Below are positions 27,504 through 35,757 of a DNA stretch of 64,000 nucleotides, piece after piece. The first letter of the stretch is position 1; every line of letters begins with the position of its first letter. This stretch comes from Lachnospiraceae bacterium. Its GTDB lineage: Bacteria; Bacillota; Clostridia; Lachnospirales; Lachnospiraceae. The position numbers and the translations under genes were made by a program. Under the pieces are notes generated by a model. It was not told the origin of the DNA. It did not search any database and saw nothing but the letters and a program-made list of their open reading frames with translations. The stretch is taken from assembly GCA_910574195.1 (NCBI GenBank), contig CAJTBF010000006.1:123739-187738 (forward strand), given 5' to 3'.

Positions 27504-28172
27504 ATGATCAGGACATGGGTGGCCAGTGTAATTCCATTGTATAAAGAGGAATGTTACCGGGCATATTATGAACGGGCGCCGGTATTCCGCAGAGAGAAGG
27601 CTGACCGGTATCGAAGCAGGCAGATGCGTGTGCAGAGCCTTGGCGCATGGATGCTGTATGAATGGATGAAAAAGACATACCAGCCGGCGGAGGATGCAGA
27701 GTATAATCTTTCTCATTCGGGAGAATATGTACTTTGTTCGGTTTCTATGGATGTTCCGTCTCAGAAGATTTTGCTGGGGTGTGATATTGAGCGTGAAAGA
27801 GAAGCAGTGAATCTGCGGATGGCAGAACGCTTTTTCTGTCCGTCGGAATCCAGACAGATAAAAAAGGAAACCAGGGAAGATGCGAGGCGGGATCTTTTTG
27901 GCCGTTATTGGGTGTTAAAGGAAAGTTTTCTGAAGGCAACGAGAAAAGGAATGGCATTGGGGATGAATACTTTCGAGATTTTGCTGGGGGATCCGCCGGT
28001 TCTGCTGCGGCAGCCGGAAGCCTTTCCGGAGAAGTATTACTATCGGGAGGAAAGGATAAAAGGAGAGAGCGGGATCTACCATATCGCGGTGTGCTCGACA
28101 GACGACGAGATCGATGCGGTGAGACAGGTAAAGTTCGGGGATGAGAAAGAAATTATCCGCCGGTGGGGGTGA
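27504..28172 (+). CDS. 4'-phosphopantetheinyl transferase, Sfp type
   Basis: 222 residues. The magnesium and CoA motifs are present in order: LLGCDIERERE at about 92-102 and FGRYWVLKESFLKATRKGM at about 132-150, the Sfp-type WxxKEaxxK pattern. It moves the phosphopantetheine arm from CoA to carrier proteins. The free-standing carrier coded at 23597 is the obvious local substrate. It probably shares a transcript with the GGDEF-EAL gene. Confidence 0.9.
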   Translation: MIRTWVASVIPLYKEECYRAYYERAPVFRREKADRYRSRQMRVQSLGAWMLYEWMKKTYQPAEDAEYNLSHSGEYVLCSVSMDVPSQKILLGCDIEREREAVNLRMAERFFCPSESRQIKKETREDARRDLFGRYWVLKESFLKATRKGMALGMNTFEILLGDPPVLLRQPEAFPEKYYYREERIKGESGIYHIAVCSTDDEIDAVRQVKFGDEKEIIRRWG

Positions 28173-28223
28173 ACAGAGAAAAGGAGGTTCAGAGGGATAT
28201 TTCGGAACCTGTCAGGAGGAAGT

Positions 28224-29048
28224 ATGGGGATAGATAATGCAAGGTTACGCAGACGATATGAACTTCGTCTGAAAAAAATACTGGTAGTAGGCATTGTAAT
28301 TGGTGTTGTGGGAGGGATACTGCCCAGTATTATAGTAGGCAAGGTGAGATCATCCATACAGAAAAAAAAGTATGAGACAGAGATCACTTCTCTGACAAAA
28401 GAAAAGGAAAAACTTACAAAAGAAGCGAAAGCAAAAAAGGAAACGGTGGAAGCGGCGAACCTTAGTGTGGAGAAACTTTCTTCGGAGGATTCCGATTGGA
28501 GTCTTGTGCTGGTGAACGAATCTCATCCGCTGGATACCGGATATACGCCGGAAGTTGCAGCGATCACAGAGGGACAGTTTGTAGATGCGCGGATTCAGGA
28601 AGAGACCGCAAAGATGCTGGAGGACGCCGCGGCGGAAGGATTAAATATGTATGTTGTATCTGCGTATCGGGATTATGAGACGCAGCGAGGTGTATTTAAT
28701 ACAACGATGGTGGACTGGATTAATCAGGGATACAGTCCGTTGGACGCATATGATGAGACGAAGAAGTCCGTGGCGGTTCCGGGAACCAGTGAGCATGCCA
28801 CAGGGCTTGCATTGGATATTGTGTCTTCCACATATGATGCATTGGATGAGCAGCAGGCAGAGACGGCGGAGGCAAAATGGCTTGCCGAGAATTGCTGGAA
28901 ATACGGATTTATTCTTCGCTATCCTGTTTCCAAATCCGATGTGACAGGAATCGTATTTGAACCATGGCATTATCGGTATGTGGGGAAAGATGTGGCCAAG
29001 GAGATTATGGAACAGAATATCACTCTGGAAGAATATCTTGAGCAGTAA
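28224..29048 (+). CDS. D-alanyl-D-alanine carboxypeptidase, VanY/M15B type
   Basis: 274 residues. An N-terminal membrane anchor (about 14-36) and a charged coiled linker lead to a VanY-type peptidase. The zinc ligands sit in VPGTSEHATGLALDIV (SxHxxGxAxD) and in FEPWHYRYVG. It trims the terminal D-Ala from peptidoglycan stem peptides outside the membrane. A strong AGGAGG site precedes ATG 28224. No van resistance genes are nearby, so a housekeeping wall role is more likely than glycopeptide resistance. Confidence 0.92.
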   Translation: MGIDNARLRRRYELRLKKILVVGIVIGVVGGILPSIIVGKVRSSIQKKKYETEITSLTKEKEKLTKEAKAKKETVEAANLSVEKLSSEDSDWSLVLVNESHPLDTGYTPEVAAITEGQFVDARIQEETAKMLEDAAAEGLNMYVVSAYRDYETQRGVFNTTMVDWINQGYSPLDAYDETKKSVAVPGTSEHATGLALDIVSSTYDALDEQQAETAEAKWLAENCWKYGFILRYPVSKSDVTGIVFEPWHYRYVGKDVAKEIMEQNITLEEYLEQ

Positions 29049-29241
29049 GCAATTTTCAAATGCGTTCTGGGAAGAAAAGTATGTCGAAAGAGAATTTTCA
29101 GAGAAAGAGGTTGTCTGTGAGAAAGAAACTGCCGGAGAAAATGATTTGGTAAATCTGGAAAAGTTAAGAAGGAAAATAAGATTGTTTCTGGGTAATTATC
29201 ACAAATCTTAAAATAGTATAAAGTTTTCTGCCGGAAAAGTA
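29049..29241. other. Intergenic stretch without recognised gene
   Basis: A purine-rich open stretch continues for about 160 bases after the peptidase stop but has no ribosome site or similarity I recognise. I see no gene here. Confidence 0.5.
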
Positions 29242-29270
29242 TTGACAGGAAACATGTGCAGTGCTATCCT
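29242..29270 (+). promoter_or_regulatory. Promoter of amt leader
   Basis: TTGACA (29242-29247), a 17-base spacer and TATCCT (29265-29270), 156 bases upstream of the amt start codon. Confidence 0.65.
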
Positions 29271-29284
29271 ACGTAAGGTAAGCA

Positions 29285-29400
29285 AAGGGGCTATGCAAGA
29301 AGCATAGTCCCTTATTTGTTTTACAGGAATGGCAGCAGAAGAGGGGAATCAGCGGAGCAAGGGAGCTTTTTGAAAAAGATCTCTTTTGCTCCGCTTTTTT
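29285..29400 (+). promoter_or_regulatory. Leader with hairpin and terminator before amt (putative attenuator)
   Basis: The leader first forms a 12-base stem AAGGGGCTATGC / GCATAGTCCCTT with loop AAGAA (29285-29313). Then comes a strong terminator, AGCGGAGCAA / TTGCTCCGCT plus six T (29351-29400), only 25 bases before the amt start. A terminator inside a leader implies conditional read-through. Nitrogen genes in Clostridia are often controlled this way by ANTAR proteins, but the loop here is 5 and not 6 bases, so the binding factor is not established. Confidence 0.55.
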
Positions 29401-29425
29401 CGGATTCAAAAGGAGGTATACGAGG

Positions 29426-31174
29426 ATGACGGAAGAAATAATGAGCAGCTTAAACAGTGTTGTGTTTGGAGTCTGGTTCCTGATCGGCGCAGCTCTGGTA
29501 TTCTGGATGCAAGCCGGATTCGCGATGGTGGAGGCTGGTTTTACCAGGGCGAAAAATACAGGAAATATTTTGATGAAAAACCTGATGGATTTTTGTATCG
29601 GTACCGTCGTGTTTGTTCTGATTGGCTTTGGTTTTTTGTTTGGAGAAGATCTGGTAGGACTGATCGGGAAACCTGGTCTGGATATTTTTACAGATTATGC
29701 CGGTTTTGACTGGTCGAATTTTGTGTTCAATCTGGTATTCTGTGCAACGACAGCGACGATTGTATCCGGAGCAATGGCAGAAAGAACAAAATTTCTTTCT
29801 TATTGTATTTATTCAGGTGTGATCTCCGCACTGATCTATCCGATTGAGGCACATTGGATCTGGGGTGGAGGCTGGTTATCCCAGATGGGATTTCATGATT
29901 TTGCAGGTTCCTGTGCAATCCATATGGTAGGCGGTCTTTCCGCGCTGGTTGGTGCAAAGATCCTGGGACCGCGTATCGGGAAATTCAGTGAAGATGCAGC
30001 GGGAAAGATTACAAAAGTAAATGCGTTTCCGGGACATAATCTACCGTTGGGATGTCTGGGAGTATTTATCCTTTGGCTTGGCTGGTATGGGTTTAACGGA
30101 GCAGCGGCGACAAGTGTGGAGCAGTTGGGTTCCATTTTCCTGACGACAACGATCGCACCGGCAGTTGCAACGGTTGTATGTATGGTTTTTACATGGCTTC
30201 GGTATGGAAAACCGGATGTATCAATGTGTCTGAATGCTTCGCTGGCGGGACTGGTTGCAATTACCGCTCCCTGTGATGTTACGGATGCGTTTGGCGCTGT
30301 GGTAATCGGCGCTGTGGCCGGAATCCTGGTTGTATTTGGAGTCTGGTTTCTGGATTATGTGCTGCGCATAGATGATCCGGTGGGTGCTGTGGCGGTACAT
30401 TTTATGAACGGAATCTGGGGAACTTTTGCGGTCGGCTTGTTTGCAACAACGACAGCGCCGGGAAATGAGTCTTATACCGGATTGTTTTATGGGGGCGGGG
30501 TTTCGCTGCTGGGCATTCAGATTGTGGGGATTCTTAGTGTGTGCGCATGGACGGTCGTGGCCATTACCATTACATTTCTTGTGATTAAAGCAACGGTCGG
30601 GCTTCGTGTCAGCACGGAGGAAGAGATTGTAGGACTGGATTCCTGCGAACATGGACTGCCGTCCGCGTATGCCGGATTTAGTATTATGGATATTTCCAAT
30701 ACAATGACCATGGAGATAAATGAGAATACAGATTTGGGCAATGAGGATTATACGTCTGCATCTGCCGTGCAGAAAGCGGCCGCAGTGAAGGTAGTACAGA
30801 CACCGGGAATCTCGGCGGCAGGAATCTACAAAGTGGTTGTAATCTCCAAACTTTCCCGTTATGAGAAAGTGAAGAGAGCCATGAATGAACTGGGAGTCAC
30901 CGGTATGACCGTGACGCAGGTTATGGGATGCGGCGTACAAAAAGGCGCCGGAGAGATGTACCGTGGAGTCGAAGTGGACGCCACATTGCTTCCAAAAGTG
31001 AAGGTGGAAGTCATTGTCAGCAAGATTCCTGTGGATGCCGTAATCGAGGCGGCAAAAAAGGCGCTTTATACGGGTCATATTGGAGATGGAAAGATTTTTG
31101 TATACAGCGTGGATAAAGTGGTGAAAATCCGGACGGGGGAAGAAGATTTTGATGCACTCCAGGATGTAGAGTAA
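29426..31174 (+). CDS. amt: Ammonium transporter fused to a PII signalling domain
   Basis: 582 residues. Residues about 1-430 are an Amt/Mep/Rh channel with 11 or so membrane spans: AGFAMVEAGFTRAKN, the HWIWGGGWL pore region and the pore histidines in HMVGG and VHFMNGIWGTF. After a short linker, residues from about 468 form a complete PII (GlnB/GlnK) domain: IYKVVVISKLSRYEKVKRAM, T-loop GEMYRGVEVD with its Tyr, and LPKVKVEVIV. In most bacteria GlnK is a separate protein that plugs Amt when nitrogen is ample; here the regulator is tethered. AAGGAGG precedes the start. Confidence 0.94.
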   Translation: MTEEIMSSLNSVVFGVWFLIGAALVFWMQAGFAMVEAGFTRAKNTGNILMKNLMDFCIGTVVFVLIGFGFLFGEDLVGLIGKPGLDIFTDYAGFDWSNFVFNLVFCATTATIVSGAMAERTKFLSYCIYSGVISALIYPIEAHWIWGGGWLSQMGFHDFAGSCAIHMVGGLSALVGAKILGPRIGKFSEDAAGKITKVNAFPGHNLPLGCLGVFILWLGWYGFNGAAATSVEQLGSIFLTTTIAPAVATVVCMVFTWLRYGKPDVSMCLNASLAGLVAITAPCDVTDAFGAVVIGAVAGILVVFGVWFLDYVLRIDDPVGAVAVHFMNGIWGTFAVGLFATTTAPGNESYTGLFYGGGVSLLGIQIVGILSVCAWTVVAITITFLVIKATVGLRVSTEEEIVGLDSCEHGLPSAYAGFSIMDISNTMTMEINENTDLGNEDYTSASAVQKAAAVKVVQTPGISAAGIYKVVVISKLSRYEKVKRAMNELGVTGMTVTQVMGCGVQKGAGEMYRGVEVDATLLPKVKVEVIVSKIPVDAVIEAAKKALYTGHIGDGKIFVYSVDKVVKIRTGEEDFDALQDVE

Positions 31175-31204
31175 GAAAAAGAAACATAATAAAATGGGAA
31201 TACA

Positions 31205-31380
31205 ATAAGAAGAAGCTCCCCGCGGAGCTTCTTCTTTATTGCTATCTAAAAAGGAATGAGAGTAAAGTATCACATCCGATGTTTCGACGGATGTGTTTAC
31301 TTTTTAGGGGGGTGACAGGAGTCAGATCATATCTGTCAACATCGGAAAAGGTGTGGCAGTTATGTCTGATTCACTATCTG
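31205..31380 (-). ncRNA. Putative structured small RNA, family C copy 1
   Basis: Minus-strand unit of about 176 nt. A TATACT box (31391-31386) lies 6 bases before a conserved 5' end CAGATAGT. Then follow a hairpin, a C-rich single strand (CACCCCCC), a stem AGTAAA-ACACATCCG / CGGATGTG-TTTACT, the conserved CTCATTCCTTTTTAGATA, and a terminator hairpin AAGAAGCTCC / GGAGCTTCTT with a U-rich tail. The order and all these blocks recur at 41395-41533, with different but still pairing bases in the middle stem. On the plus strand the last hairpin can also end amt transcription. No reading frame is conserved. Confidence 0.6.
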
Positions 31381-31466
31381 TTTTCAGTATACTGGAAAAA
31401 TGTGTCTAAAATATTTTCAATTTCTAAAAGAATTCGAAAATTTATAAACAAATGAGAAAAGAAATA

Positions 31467-32741
31467 TTATTTTTCCGAATCATATACAATTTGTCCGCCA
31501 CAGAGCGTGTATTTTATTTTTCCAAAAAGTTCAGTACCCTTGAAAGGAGAATTGGAAGAACGGGAAACAAAATTGTTCGGGATCCAGCGCTCTTCGGGAT
31601 CAAAAATGAGAAGATCAGCCAGGCGTCCGGTTTCAACGGTTCCGCAGGGCAGATGATAAAGCCGGGCCGGATTGACAGTCATCTTCTCCAGAAGCTGCAT
31701 TAAGGTAAGATGTCCGGGGCGAACCAGGAAAGTGATGCCTACGCCCAACGCCGTCTCCAGTCCGATGATTCCGCTGGGGGCGTTCGGGAATGGCTTTTGT
31801 TTTTCCGCGGCAGTGTGAGGCGCATGATCGGTGGCAATTAGGTCGATGGTTCCGTCTTTCAGACCGCGAATGATGGCCTGCCGGTCCTCCTCCGTTCGAA
31901 GGGGCGGATTCATCTTTGCCAGAGTCCCGTGGGTAAGAACTGCTTCCTCGGTCAGTGAAAAATGGTGGGGGGTTGCTTCGGCATGGATTCGCGCGCCTAA
32001 AAGTTTAAACATACGTACCAGTTCTACGGAATGTCCGGAACTGATATGTTGGATGACCACATGTGCGTTGGTACGCAGCGCCAACATTCCGTCTCTTGCG
32101 ACCAGCGATTCTTCCGCAACAGCGGGGGAACCATACAGTCCCATCTGCCGGGATACTTTTCCATGATGGAGTCCATTGTTTTTAATGAAGGCAGGATCTT
32201 CTTCGTGAAGACTGACGGGAACATCCAAAGCGGCTGCCGCCTGCATGGCCTGGTAACAGAGGGAAGCATTGGTGAGCGGAATGCCGTCGTCGGTAAATCC
32301 ACAGGCACCGGCCTCCTTCAATGCGGGCATGTCGGTCAATGCCTGTCCGTTTAAGGAAGGGGAGACCGAAGCAGCCTGAAAAATACGGATTTTTTCTGAG
32401 GAAGCACGGGAAAGAATATCCTGCAGTACAGGAACGGAATCTACTACCGGAGAAGTATTTGCCATGCAGATAACAGAAGTGAATCCGCCTTTTGCAGCGG
32501 CGAGCGCCCCGGTATGCAGTGTTTCTTTTTGTGGAAAACCGGGATCCCGGAAATGCGTATGGGTATCAATCAGGCCCGGCGCGATAGTCAGACCTTCGAT
32601 ATTCAGAACTTCTTCCTTTGCAGATGCCAAAAGCGACGGACCGATTTCAGAAATGATTCCGTCTGTGATGCGCAGATCCATTTTCCCGGATTGTCGTGTG
32701 GACGGGTTTATGAGAAAACCATTTTTGATAATCATATTCAT
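31467..32741 (-). CDS. pyrC: Dihydroorotase
   Basis: Class I dihydroorotase of pyrimidine synthesis, closing carbamoyl-aspartate to dihydroorotate. Zinc ligands are seen in GLIDTHTHFRDPGFPQKE, the histidines in HEEDP and HISSGHSVEL, and ATDHAPHT. Of three close ATGs I prefer 32741 (MNMIIKNGFL), because AAAGGA is 6 bases before it; the protein then has 424 residues, the usual length. It stands alone on the minus strand; no other pyr gene is nearby. Confidence 0.94.
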   Translation of the reverse strand: MNMIIKNGFLINPSTRQSGKMDLRITDGIISEIGPSLLASAKEEVLNIEGLTIAPGLIDTHTHFRDPGFPQKETLHTGALAAAKGGFTSVICMANTSPVVDSVPVLQDILSRASSEKIRIFQAASVSPSLNGQALTDMPALKEAGACGFTDDGIPLTNASLCYQAMQAAAALDVPVSLHEEDPAFIKNNGLHHGKVSRQMGLYGSPAVAEESLVARDGMLALRTNAHVVIQHISSGHSVELVRMFKLLGARIHAEATPHHFSLTEEAVLTHGTLAKMNPPLRTEEDRQAIIRGLKDGTIDLIATDHAPHTAAEKQKPFPNAPSGIIGLETALGVGITFLVRPGHLTLMQLLEKMTVNPARLYHLPCGTVETGRLADLLIFDPEERWIPNNFVSRSSNSPFKGTELFGKIKYTLCGGQIVYDSEK

Positions 32742-32903
32742 TTTCATTCCTTTCGTTTTATGCAGGAACAGGCAAAGATGAAAAATCTTGTTTTTCAGAC
32801 AATCCATCTTTGGATGAATTCCGATGCGCATGTTTTTAACCAACAAAGTTACCAGATGATAAGATCAGTATAAAGGAAGAGGAGAGGATACGTCAAGGAG
32901 GAT

Positions 32904-33046
32904 AACAGTTCAGCCCAGGACTTTGCACTTGCTGCAAAGTCCGTGAGAACATGTAAATCCAGCCAAAGAATCCGGCCCTTTGCTGAAAGCAAACTTTAAA
33001 TAGGCCGGATTCCGTAACAGTGAGGCCGAAGGCTGAACCGTTACCA
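32904..33046. repeat. Dispersed palindromic repeat, family A copy 3 (with insertion)
   Basis: The left part ATAACAGTTCAGCCC and the GGACTTTGC / GCAAAGTCC hairpin (32904-32946) are separated from the right hairpin GTAACAGT...CCGTTAC (33016-33046) by about 69 bases. That insert contains its own perfect 10-base stem GAATCCGGCC / GGCCGGATTC (32970-33014). In copy 1 the two parts are adjacent. Confidence 0.75.
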
Positions 33047-33189
33047 AGGAGGGAATCGGGATGCAGAAAAAGATTTACATTGGATTGTAATTTTTATATA
33101 ATAGAAGACAGGAGCCGCTACTATGAGCGGCCTCTCAGGCCGTGAATAGTAACAGCGATTATACCGACCGGACAGGAGGAGAACGGAAT

Positions 33190-35421
33190 ATGGCTGGACG
33201 ACAGGTTAAGACAAAGTCTATCCCATCGAGGAGTATGCAGGAACAGCCGGAACAGATGATATTTGCGTTGGATATCGGGACGCGGAGTATCATCGGAATG
33301 GTAGGAACCATTGAGGAAAATAAAATAAAAATTGTCGCCATTGAATCGGAAGAGCATACGGAACGGGCAATGATTGACGGGCAGATTGAAGATATCGAAA
33401 AGGTAACGGCGTTAGTCAGAAAGGTCAAAGCGCGTTTGGAGGAGCGGCTTGGGGTTTCTCTTACCCGCGTCTGTGTGGCTGCGGCGGGACGCGCACTGCG
33501 GACGAAGCGTGCGGATTATGAATTGATCTTTCCCAGTGCGCAGTTGATTGACGATGAGATTATCAGCCGGTTGGAAGGAGGGGCGATCAGTAAGGCGGAG
33601 GCGGCTTTTGATGCGGACACGGAAGATGATTTTCGGCGTTTTTATCTGGTAGGTTATACGGTCTGTCAATATTATTTGGATAAATATATGATTTCCAGTT
33701 TGAGAGATCACCGCGGAAAGCAGATAAAAGCAGATTTGATCGCCACGTTCCTTCCCAGCGAGGTGGTGGATAGTCTGTATACGACCATGCACAAAGCAGG
33801 ACTGGAAGTCGCCAGCATTACGTTGGAGCCTATCGCGGCAATCAATGCGGCGATCCCGGCGAATCTGCGTCTGCTGAATCTGGTTCTGGTGGATATCGGG
33901 GCCGGAACATCGGATATTGCGGTCTGTACGGATGGCAGTGTGACGGGCTATACGATGGCGACGGTAGCCGGAGATGAAGTGACGGAAACGTTGATGAAAG
34001 AATATCTGGTAGATTTTCAGACCGCGGAGAGGATGAAGGCGGAAGCGGATTCCGTGGAGGAGATTATGTTTACGGATATCCTTGGATTTGAGCAGGTGAT
34101 TTCCCGGAGAGAGCTTCTGCTTTGTATACAGAAGACCTCCGAACTATTGTGTAAGGAGATTGCGGAAAAAGTCCTGGAGATCAATGGAAGTTCGCCGTCC
34201 GCCCTGTTTCTCGCCGGAGGCGGAAGTAAATTGACCGGGTTGAAGGACGGGGTTACGAATGCGCTGCAGATGGATGCGAAGCGCGTAGCGATTGTGGGAA
34301 ATAATTTTCATGCGAATGCATGCTCCGCGGAGTATGACCTCAATAATCCGGAATATGCCACTCCGCTTGGGATTGCGATTTCTTACGGATTGAATTTGAT
34401 TAACGACAGTTTCCGTGTCATGCTGAACGGAAAGCCTGCCAAGTTGTTCAGAAGCGGCAGTTTCACCGCGCTAAATCTGCTGATGATGAACGGATATAAT
34501 TTCCAGGATATTATGGGAAGGCGGGGTTCCAATCTATTCGTGATGGTAAATGGGAAGCGGAAATTATTTTATGGTACGGCAGCACAGCCGTCCTCGCTTG
34601 TGATCAATAAAAAGGAGGGAAAACTATCGGATATTATTCATGCCGGAGATTATATCGAGTTTGTACCTGCGGTGCAGGGCACTCCTGCCAGAGCGTATCT
34701 GGGCGATATAGAGGGGGCGCTGGAAAGTACAGACATTACGTTGAACGGAGAAGTGGTAGATCTGGAGACACTTCTGAAAAACGGGGATGTGATTACGATG
34801 ACGCTGCCGGAGCCTGCACCGGGAGAGGAAGTTTCGGAGTCCGGGGCAGTTTTTGCGGAGGAGGAACTGCACGAGGAAGAGGAGACGCCGGATGTATTCA
34901 TAGAAGAGCCGGGAGCGAATGGATTTCCGGAGGATTTGCTGACATCAGAAAAAGAAGAAGCGCGGGAAAGTTCCGAAGTTTTTTCGGATACAAAAGCGGA
35001 AGAAATTTCCCGAGCTGAACCGAACACGGAGGATGCCAAAGAGATTACGTCAATCCCCGCTGCGGTGAAGCCGGAATTGCCGGCATCTTCGGAACAGTCG
35101 GTTTCGCCGCCGGTTTCCCAGCCGGCGGCTTCGGAACGATTGGCTTCGCTAGCTCCACAACCAGAACTGCCGAAACAGGAAGATACAGAGCAGGTTCCGG
35201 TGGCTCAGGGCGGCGGGATTCTCTTCCAATTGAATGGGTCTCCACTGTTGCTTCCGTCAAAAGCGGATGGGCAACCGTATTATTTGATGGATATGATTCA
35301 GTATTCCGGTATTGATTTGAAGAACCCGAAAGGAAAAATCGCTTTGAGTGTCAATGGAGAGGCCGGTATGTTCCAGCAGGCATTGAAAGCGGGGGATAAA
35401 ATTTCCATTGTGGAAGAGTGA
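33190..35421 (+). CDS. FtsA-like actin-fold protein with long C-terminal extension
   Basis: 743 residues from ATG 33190, chosen for its GGAGG site. The first ~400 residues are an actin-fold ATPase of the FtsA/SHS2 kind: phosphate 1 loop FALDIGTRSIIGMVG, phosphate 2 LVDIGAGTSDIAV and adenosine motif LFLAGGGSKLTGL. After that come beta-grasp-like units, each with an NG turn and a closing GD-I pattern (MLNGKPAKLF, VNGKRKLFY, HAGDYIEFV, LNGEVVDLETLLKNGDVITM), an acidic Pro/Glu-rich linker and a last unit ending KAGDKISIVEE. It is not the standard ~420-residue FtsA and no ftsZ is adjacent; role in division, shape or envelope assembly is inferred. Confidence 0.8.
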   Translation: MAGRQVKTKSIPSRSMQEQPEQMIFALDIGTRSIIGMVGTIEENKIKIVAIESEEHTERAMIDGQIEDIEKVTALVRKVKARLEERLGVSLTRVCVAAAGRALRTKRADYELIFPSAQLIDDEIISRLEGGAISKAEAAFDADTEDDFRRFYLVGYTVCQYYLDKYMISSLRDHRGKQIKADLIATFLPSEVVDSLYTTMHKAGLEVASITLEPIAAINAAIPANLRLLNLVLVDIGAGTSDIAVCTDGSVTGYTMATVAGDEVTETLMKEYLVDFQTAERMKAEADSVEEIMFTDILGFEQVISRRELLLCIQKTSELLCKEIAEKVLEINGSSPSALFLAGGGSKLTGLKDGVTNALQMDAKRVAIVGNNFHANACSAEYDLNNPEYATPLGIAISYGLNLINDSFRVMLNGKPAKLFRSGSFTALNLLMMNGYNFQDIMGRRGSNLFVMVNGKRKLFYGTAAQPSSLVINKKEGKLSDIIHAGDYIEFVPAVQGTPARAYLGDIEGALESTDITLNGEVVDLETLLKNGDVITMTLPEPAPGEEVSESGAVFAEEELHEEEETPDVFIEEPGANGFPEDLLTSEKEEARESSEVFSDTKAEEISRAEPNTEDAKEITSIPAAVKPELPASSEQSVSPPVSQPAASERLASLAPQPELPKQEDTEQVPVAQGGGILFQLNGSPLLLPSKADGQPYYLMDMIQYSGIDLKNPKGKIALSVNGEAGMFQQALKAGDKISIVEE

Positions 35422-35439
35422 AAAGAAAGAGTAAAATAG

Positions 35440-35487
35440 AAAGAGTCGAAAAACCTTGTGTTTTCAAGGGAAATCGACTCTTTTTAT
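35440..35487 (+). terminator. Terminator after the FtsA-like gene
   Basis: AAAGAGTCGA / TCGACTCTTTTT with an inner CCTTG / CAAGG stem. Probably active in both directions. Confidence 0.85.
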
Positions 35488-35510
35488 ATGCTGATGGAAC
35501 TAAAATGGTA

Positions 35511-35609
35511 CTATTTTAAATTTTGAAGTTTTTCGGCCACCTCATCCCGCTTATGAGGAAACAAGTGTGAGTAAGTTACAAAGGTGAATAAATCACTGTA
35601 TGTAGCCAT
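35511..35609 (-). CDS. Micro-protein, possibly a shortened holin-like toxin
   Basis: A 32-residue frame starting ATG 35609 behind a strong AAAGGGGGCT site. Its first residues MATYSDLFTFV resemble the start of small hydrophobic holin-like (type I) toxins, but the usual membrane helix is absent and a charged end (PHKRDEVAEKLQNLK) follows directly. It could be a decayed toxin with an internal deletion. The region upstream to 35730 is structured (CCGGGCAT / ATGCCCGG stem at 35704-35728), as toxin/antitoxin-RNA loci often are. Confidence 0.4.
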   Translation of the reverse strand: MATYSDLFTFVTYSHLFPHKRDEVAEKLQNLK

Positions 35610-35757
35610 AGCACCAGCCCCCTTTCTTTCGTCCGGCGGCTGACGTAATCGCCCCTTCGGCCCCTTTGGCAGATATATTTTTTCAATGTACCGGGCAGAG
35701 CCGCCGGGCATGCGTTACGGATGCCCGGATAGGTGCAGGATTATAATATAACCGGAT

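Noticed and set aside
28957..29211. 84-codon frame after the VanY gene
   Set aside because: It overlaps the peptidase in another frame, has no ribosome site and shows no recognisable features.
29285..29313. ANTAR-binding tandem hairpin before amt
   Set aside because: Only one clear hairpin and its loop is 5 bases, while the known motif needs two six-base loops with fixed A and G; not claimed.
30221..31273. 350-codon minus-strand frame opposite amt
   Set aside because: Shadow of the Amt-PII gene; composition is His/Arg/Cys rich and no start site is present.
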